In this document: positions 43,858-48,267 of the stretch, in pieces
How positions within the stretch are numbered: the first letter of the stretch is position 1
How the letters are laid out: each line of letters opens with the position of its first letter
Assembly (NCBI RefSeq): GCF_028066395.1
Contig: NZ_JALCBM010000022.1
Span: 1-48,267 of the forward strand
Direction of reading: 5' to 3'
DNA length: 48,267 nucleotides
From: Ruegeria sp.
Lineage (GTDB): Bacteria > Pseudomonadota > Alphaproteobacteria > Rhodobacterales > Rhodobacteraceae
Program-made: the position numbers and the translations under genes
Notes under the pieces: generated by a model
The model's input: the letters and a program-made list of their open reading frames with translations, nothing else
Database searches by the model: none
What the model was told of the DNA's origin: nothing

Positions 43858-45357
43858 ATGCAAGACCTGACCCATTTCATCAACGGCGAGAACGTGGCTG
43901 GCACGTCGGGCCGTTTCGACGATGTTTTCAACCCCGCCACCGGCGAAGTGCAGTATAAATGCCCTATGGCGAGCGTTGCGGAAACCACCGCCGCCATCGA
44001 AAGCGCCGCTGCTGCCCAGCCTGCTTGGGGCGCCACCAACCCGCAGAAACGCGCCCGCGTGATGATGGCGATGGTTGGCCTGATGAACCGCGACATGGAC
44101 AAGCTGGCCGAGGCGCTGAGCCGCGAGCATGGCAAGACCATCCCCGACGCCAAGGGCGACCTGCAGCGCGGTCTGGAAGTGATCGAATACTGCATCGGCG
44201 CGCCGCAGATGCTGAAGGGAGAGTTCACCGACAGCGCAGGCCCCGGCATCGACATGTACTCCATGCGTCAGCCGCTGGGTGTTGTCGCCTCGATCATGCC
44301 GTTCAATTTCCCCGCCATGATGCCGCTGTGGCATGTCGGCCCGGCGCTGGCCTGCGGCAACGCGGTGGTGCTGAAACCGTCCGAACGCGACCCCTCGGTC
44401 CCGCTGATGCTGGCGGAACTGTTTGTCGAGGCCGGTCTGCCCAAAGGCGTGTTCCAGGTGGTCAATGGCGATAAAGAAGCCGTGGATACCCTGCTGGACA
44501 GCGAGATCATTCAGGGCGTCAGCTTTGTCGGCTCGACCCCGATCGCGCAGTATATCTATGCCCGCGCGACCGCCAACGGCAAACGCGCGCAATGTTTTGG
44601 CGGTGCTAAGAACCACATGATCGTCATGCCCGATGCCGATCTGGATCAGGCCGCTGACGCGCTGGTCGGTGCCGGTTTCGGCGCGGCAGGCGAACGCTGC
44701 ATGGCCGTCTCGGTCGCTGTGCCGGTGGGCGAGGAAACCGCTGACGCGCTGATCGAAAAACTGATCCCGCGTGTCGAAAAGCTGAAGGTCGGCCCCTATA
44801 CCGCAGGCGACGACGTGGACATGGGACCGGTCGTGACCGCAGCCGCCAAGGAGCGCATTCTGGGCCTGATCAATTCGGGCGTGGAACAGGGCGCGAAGCT
44901 GGTTGTCGACAACCGCGATTTCAGCCTGCAGGGCTATGAGGACGGCTTCTTTGTCGGCCCGCACCTGTTCGACAACGTGACCCCGGACATGGATATCTAC
45001 AAGCAGGAGATCTTTGGCCCGGTTCTGTCGACCGTCCGCGCGGGTTCCTATGAAGAGGCGCTGAAACTGGCGATGGACCATGAATATGGCAACGGCACCG
45101 CGATCTTTACCCGCGATGGTGACACCGCGCGCGATTTCGCCAGCCGGATCAACATCGGCATGGTTGGCATCAACGTGCCGATCCCGGTGCCGCTGGCCTA
45201 TCACACCTTTGGCGGCTGGAAAAAATCCATGTTCGGCGACCTGAACCAGCACGGCCCGGACAGCTTCAAGTTCTATTCGCGCACCAAAACCGTGACCTCG
45301 CGTTGGCCGTCGGGCATCAAGGAAGGTGGCGAGTTCAACTTCAAGGCCATGGACTGA
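43858..45357 (+). CDS. mmsA: Methylmalonate-semialdehyde dehydrogenase (CoA-acylating)
   Basis: ALDH-superfamily enzyme of 499 residues in valine, inositol and thymine breakdown, yielding propionyl-CoA (or acetyl-CoA). N-terminal HFINGENVAGTSGRF, PFNFPAMMPLWHVGPALACGNAVVLKPSE, and the active-site GAGFGAAGERCMAVS (Cys near 283) are all present, as is the IPVPLAYHTFGGWKKS block of the MmsA group. CGGAGGAG precedes ATG 43858. A terminator follows. Confidence 0.95.
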   Translation: MQDLTHFINGENVAGTSGRFDDVFNPATGEVQYKCPMASVAETTAAIESAAAAQPAWGATNPQKRARVMMAMVGLMNRDMDKLAEALSREHGKTIPDAKGDLQRGLEVIEYCIGAPQMLKGEFTDSAGPGIDMYSMRQPLGVVASIMPFNFPAMMPLWHVGPALACGNAVVLKPSERDPSVPLMLAELFVEAGLPKGVFQVVNGDKEAVDTLLDSEIIQGVSFVGSTPIAQYIYARATANGKRAQCFGGAKNHMIVMPDADLDQAADALVGAGFGAAGERCMAVSVAVPVGEETADALIEKLIPRVEKLKVGPYTAGDDVDMGPVVTAAAKERILGLINSGVEQGAKLVVDNRDFSLQGYEDGFFVGPHLFDNVTPDMDIYKQEIFGPVLSTVRAGSYEEALKLAMDHEYGNGTAIFTRDGDTARDFASRINIGMVGINVPIPVPLAYHTFGGWKKSMFGDLNQHGPDSFKFYSRTKTVTSRWPSGIKEGGEFNFKAMD

Positions 45358-45380
45358 TCCATTCGCCTGAAAAACACCCC

Positions 45381-45404
45381 AAGCGGCCCGATTTCGGGCC
45401 GCTT
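45381..45404 (+). terminator. Terminator after mmsA
   Basis: AAGCGGCCCG-ATTT-CGGGCCGCTT, then TTTCTTT. Confidence 0.9.
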
Positions 45405-45527
45405 TTTCTTTGCGCCGGGCCAGGTTCACGACAAATTCAGGTCCCGACCTCTGGAAATCACGGGCGCACACCAATATTTTACCCGCAAATCACGAACCGA
45501 GCAGATCAACGAACACCGGAGGCAGCC

Positions 45528-46127
45528 TTGTCCCATTCCCGCATGACCCGCCGTTCGGCCCTGATGGGGGCTGCGTCCCTTCTGGCCACCCCTGCCCTTG
45601 TGCGGGCACAAAGCATCGACGCCTTTCCACAGGATGAAGAGGCGATCAGCACGCAATTGCCGGTGCGCCGCAACGTGTCGTCGTTCTCGCAACAGAACTG
45701 GCAGGATCACTTTGATGAACTTGGTGTGGGCTGCCTGCTGGCCGACATCACCAGCCGCGCGGTCCATTACTGGGGCGCGGATGGCACCTATCGGCTGTAC
45801 CCGAGTTCGGTGCCGATGAGCGAGGAACTGACCAAGCGTGGCTACACCGAAGTGGTGCGCAAGGCCGAAAACCCAAGCTGGACGCCGACCGCCTCGATGC
45901 GCGAACGCGATCCCGATCTGCCCATTCGGATGGAGGGCGGCGATCCGGGCAACCCGCTGGGCACCCGTGCCATGTACCTGTCCTGGCCTGCCTATCTGGT
46001 GCACGGGACCCATGATACGCGCAAGATCGGACGCCAAAGCTCCTCGGGCTGCATCGGCCTTTACAACCAGCATGTCGAGGAACTGTATCCGCTGGTCAAG
46101 ATCGGCACGCAGGTCCGGTTGGTGTAA
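45528..46127 (+). CDS. L,D-transpeptidase (YkuD family), Tat-type signal
   Basis: A 199-residue exported peptidoglycan cross-linking enzyme. The TTG start at 45528 (GGAGG 5-6 bp upstream) gives MSHSRMTRRSALMGAASLLATPALVRA, a twin-arginine-like signal; ATG 45543 is the alternative. The catalytic motif is VHGTHDTRKIGRQSSSGCIGLYN (HXnSxGCxR/G type, Cys near 182). It would form 3-3 crosslinks or attach proteins to the wall. Confidence 0.9.
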   Translation: MSHSRMTRRSALMGAASLLATPALVRAQSIDAFPQDEEAISTQLPVRRNVSSFSQQNWQDHFDELGVGCLLADITSRAVHYWGADGTYRLYPSSVPMSEELTKRGYTEVVRKAENPSWTPTASMRERDPDLPIRMEGGDPGNPLGTRAMYLSWPAYLVHGTHDTRKIGRQSSSGCIGLYNQHVEELYPLVKIGTQVRLV

Positions 46128-46147
46128 CCCCTTCCCCAGACGGCAAA

Positions 46148-46176
46148 AAAGCCCCGGCCATCGTGACCGGGGCTTT
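46148..46176. terminator. Bidirectional terminator
   Basis: AAAGCCCCGG/CCGGGGCTTT, a perfect 10-bp stem with A/T-rich flanks on both sides; it serves the transpeptidase and the fasciclin gene. Confidence 0.92.
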
Positions 46177-46199
46177 GTTTTTGGTGAAAGTGGGTAGTG

Positions 46200-46676
46200 T
46201 TATTCGGGGATGATCACCGCGTCGATCACATGGATGACGCCATTGCTGGCCTCGATATCGGCCTGAACAACCTCGGCCCCGTTGACCTTGACACCGTTCT
46301 TGGCATTGACGCTCAGCCGGTCGCCCTGAACGGTCAGAACCTTGGCGCGTTTGCCCGCGATGTCGCCGGACATGATCTTGGCCGGAACCACGTGATAGGT
46401 CAGGATCGACACCAGTTGATCCTTGTTTTCCGGCAGCAACAGGCTTTCCACGGTGCCCTCGGGCAATGCGGCAAAGGCCTCATCCGTTGGGGCAAAGACC
46501 GTATAGGGTCCGTCGCCCTTGAGCGTGTCCACCAGACCGGCGGCCTGAACGGCGGCGACCAGCGTGTTGAAGGACCCTGCAGATACGGCAGTGTCCACGA
46601 TGTCGACGGCTTGTGCCTTGACCGGCAGGGCCAGCGCCAATGCGGCGGCGGCGCTCAGGAATGTGCGGCGAAACAT
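46200..46676 (-). CDS. Fasciclin-domain (FAS1) secreted protein
   Basis: A 158-residue exported protein: signal peptide ([23 protein letters not shown]) then one FAS1 domain with [46 protein letters not shown] and [13 protein letters not shown], all family blocks. Single-domain FAS1 proteins mediate cell-surface adhesion. GAGAGGAG precedes ATG 46676. Confidence 0.95.
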   Translation of the reverse strand: MFRRTFLSAAAALALALPVKAQAVDIVDTAVSAGSFNTLVAAVQAAGLVDTLKGDGPYTVFAPTDEAFAALPEGTVESLLLPENKDQLVSILTYHVVPAKIMSGDIAGKRAKVLTVQGDRLSVNAKNGVKVNGAEVVQADIEASNGVIHVIDAVIIPE

Positions 46677-46747
46677 GGCTGTTATCTCCTCTCCAGCTTG
46701 TTATGGAAAGGGGTACGGAGGGTTCGCCGCGCCGGATCACTTTGGGA

Positions 46748-47635
46748 TCACTTTTCCCTGAGCTGCACCCAGATACTTTGCGCCCGCCCGTCCTTAAGAA
46801 ACGGCAGTGCTTCCACCGCGTCAGGTCGAGCCTGTTGGAGGTAATATCCCGGCCAAAGCATTGAATATGCGCCAGATTGCAGCAAGGCGTGCAGCATGTA
46901 CTGTTCCCCCCAGCCGGGGCAGTCATAGAAGAACCGCTTGGGATATTCGTAGGGTAGAAAAACATCGTGCACATGGATCACCACACCCGGCTTTAGCGCC
47001 GGAATGATGCGGCAGAACAGGTGGGCCACATCGTTGCTCATCCTGACAACATGGCTGGAATCGATGAACAGAATGTCCCCGGCCTGCAACTGATCGAATA
47101 GTGCGGGATCGACCTCCTCCAACCGTTTCTGTTCGAAATGATCGACCACATGGGCGATATCGGCGCGCGGATAGGGGTCGATTGCGGTGATGGTCGTGTC
47201 CAACCCGCCATCAATGATCGCCTGCCGGGTGACGCGGGTCGAGTTGCCGCATCCGACCTCGATCACGCGTTTGGGCTGAAACCGCCGGATCATCAGATAG
47301 AGCGCATCCGCATCCGGGCTGTCATAGTAGCCATTGCCGAGGCGATAGCCGGTCTGATTGCGCGCGGGGTCCTTCAACGCCTCCAACGCGCCCTTGTGCT
47401 GCTGGTATTCCGCAGCCAGCGGCGCGATATCGAACCCCTCCATCCCCGGCGACAGCGCATAGGCCGGACGGGTCAACCCGCCTGCCTGCTCGAACGCCTC
47501 AAGCCGCGCGCGCTCCTCCTGCTCGGGGGCCTTGTCGATCAGCCTGACCCCCAACTCGTCAAGGGCGGCGTTGATCTGGGGGAATTTTCTGGGTTTCACG
47601 GGGGCGGCTCCACAATTTACCTGTGCCTGTTCCAT
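46748..47635 (-). CDS. Class I SAM-dependent methyltransferase
   Basis: A protein of up to 295 residues. VIEVGCGNSTRVTRQAI is the SAM-binding motif I, TAIDPYPRADIA motif II, and GDILFIDSSHV motif IV; the C-terminal part (WGEQYMLHALLQS) fits Methyltransf_24. The first 100 residues are an extra helical region. ATG 47635 is used, but the true start is uncertain (a longer open frame reaches 47752). Substrate unknown; similar proteins act on sugars in surface polysaccharide synthesis. Confidence 0.8.
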   Translation of the reverse strand: MEQAQVNCGAAPVKPRKFPQINAALDELGVRLIDKAPEQEERARLEAFEQAGGLTRPAYALSPGMEGFDIAPLAAEYQQHKGALEALKDPARNQTGYRLGNGYYDSPDADALYLMIRRFQPKRVIEVGCGNSTRVTRQAIIDGGLDTTITAIDPYPRADIAHVVDHFEQKRLEEVDPALFDQLQAGDILFIDSSHVVRMSNDVAHLFCRIIPALKPGVVIHVHDVFLPYEYPKRFFYDCPGWGEQYMLHALLQSGAYSMLWPGYYLQQARPDAVEALPFLKDGRAQSIWVQLREK

Positions 47636-47735
47636 ACCGCTGCTGGGCGGGGCTTCGCAAGGCGGGCGGCCCCAAACCCTTGGCAAAACGGAAATTTCCG
47701 TATTCACTGAATGGAATTGAAGCACGAGGGCCGCC

Positions 47736-48267
47736 ATGCAGCAGGAATTCACGCTGGGAATTGAAGAGGAATACCTGCTGGTCGATCGCGACAGCCTGCA
47801 ATTGGCCGAAGCCCCCGAAGCGTTGATGGAGGCCTGCCAGAACGATTTTCAGGGACAGGTCAGCCCCGAGTTCCTGCAATGCCAGATCGAGGTCGGCACC
47901 CGCCCCCATGCCACGATCAAATCCGCGCGGGACGACCTGAAACGCCTGCGGTCCTGCGTGTCGAAACGGGCGGCGGAATACAACCTGTCCCCTATCGCTG
48001 TATCCTGTCATCCGTTCGCCAACTGGAAGGATCAGACCCACACCCGCAAGGAACGCTATGACGCGTTGCAACATGCGCTGGGTGGCGTCGCCCGCCGCAT
48101 GCTGATCTGCGGCATGCATGTTCATATCGGGGTCGAGGCCCCATCCCTGCGCGCCGACCTGATGCCGCAACTGTCCTATTTCCTGCCGCACCTGCTGGCG
48201 TTGTCGACCTCCTCGCCCTATTGGAGCGGTGAGGATACCGGCCTGTCCTCATACCGTCTGACCGTGT
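47736..48267 (+). CDS. YbdK-type carboxylate-amine ligase (partial, runs off the window)
   Basis: The first 177 codons are present and the gene continues beyond the end. [19 protein letters not shown], the CQIEVGTRP block and [12 protein letters not shown] (about 128-139) are the glutamate-cysteine-ligase-like signatures of the YbdK family, which makes weak gamma-glutamyl bonds or ergothioneine-type ligations. GAGGG precedes ATG 47736. The frame is divergent from the methyltransferase, with about 100 bp between start codons. Confidence 0.9.
   Translation, partial: MQQEFTLGIEEEYLLVDRDSLQLAEAPEALMEACQNDFQGQVSPEFLQCQIEVGTRPHATIKSARDDLKRLRSCVSKRAAEYNLSPIAVSCHPFANWKDQTHTRKERYDALQHALGGVARRMLICGMHVHIGVEAPSLRADLMPQLSYFLPHLLALSTSSPYWSGEDTGLSSYRLTV

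Noticed and set aside
43804..45474. 556-codon minus-strand frame opposite mmsA
   Set aside because: Shadow of an ALDH gene with complete catalytic motifs on the plus strand.
1..48267. tRNA, rRNA or CRISPR array
   Set aside because: No cloverleaf-like sequence, no rRNA sequence and no regularly spaced repeat was seen on either strand.

Overview
The window looks like chromosome from a marine alphaproteobacterium of the Rhodobacteraceae (Roseobacter group, Ruegeria/Phaeobacter-like). This rests on the sequence alone: high-GC coding, an RNase E with a long acidic insertion in its S1 domain, the alphaproteobacterial ATPase zeta subunit (DUF1476), a CtrA-type site in front of gene-transfer-agent (GTA) style lysis genes, a DctD-like regulator without GAFTGA, and betaine-homocysteine methyltransferase. 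Almost everything is ordinary housekeeping; the exception is the left end.

Left end (1-2781): a 2.7 kb mobile element with 24-bp terminal inverted repeats and a 10-bp target duplication sits in the rho-independent terminator of rne. It carries a degenerate zinc-ribbon transposase and a cargo gene with features of the KptA/ART (ADP-ribosyltransferase-like) fold. An internal segment of about 0.8 kb is inverted between two 8-bp inverted repeats. Undoing the inversion on paper restores both the transposase C-terminus and the cargo gene in frame. This is the most unusual thing in the window.

2.8-13.5 kb (minus strand): rne with a long structured leader; a DctB/DctD-type two-component pair; purQ, a zinc alcohol dehydrogenase and purS; a MarC-family membrane protein; purC; a TerB-like protein. 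13.7-15.2 kb (plus): the zeta subunit and betaine-homocysteine methyltransferase. 15.2-26.6 kb (minus): enoyl-CoA hydratase, ccmH, ccmF, a holin/endolysin pair of GTA lysis type inserted in the cytochrome c maturation genes, ccmE, argC, murI, an acyltransferase, and a fused indolepyruvate ferredoxin oxidoreductase that faces a LysR regulator.

26.8-34.6 kb (plus): lysR, a probable small RNA, an MscS-type channel coupled to an outer-membrane barrel, purL, then bolA, a small membrane protein and grxD. 34.6-36.1 kb (minus): a coiled-coil protein, zapA and a periplasmic lysozyme inhibitor in one tightly overlapped operon. 36.3-41.8 kb: transketolase, small secreted or unknown proteins, a DUF808 membrane protein, and GAPDH preceded by a cluster of LacI-type operators. 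41.8-48.3 kb: coaD, a CBS-domain protein, a LysR facing methylmalonate-semialdehyde dehydrogenase across a palindromic operator, an L,D-transpeptidase, a fasciclin protein, a methyltransferase, and the start of a YbdK-type carboxylate-amine ligase that runs off the window.

Purine synthesis (purC, purS, purQ, purL), cytochrome c maturation (ccmE, ccmF, ccmH) and central carbon metabolism (tkt, gap) are the pathway themes. No tRNA, rRNA or CRISPR array was seen.
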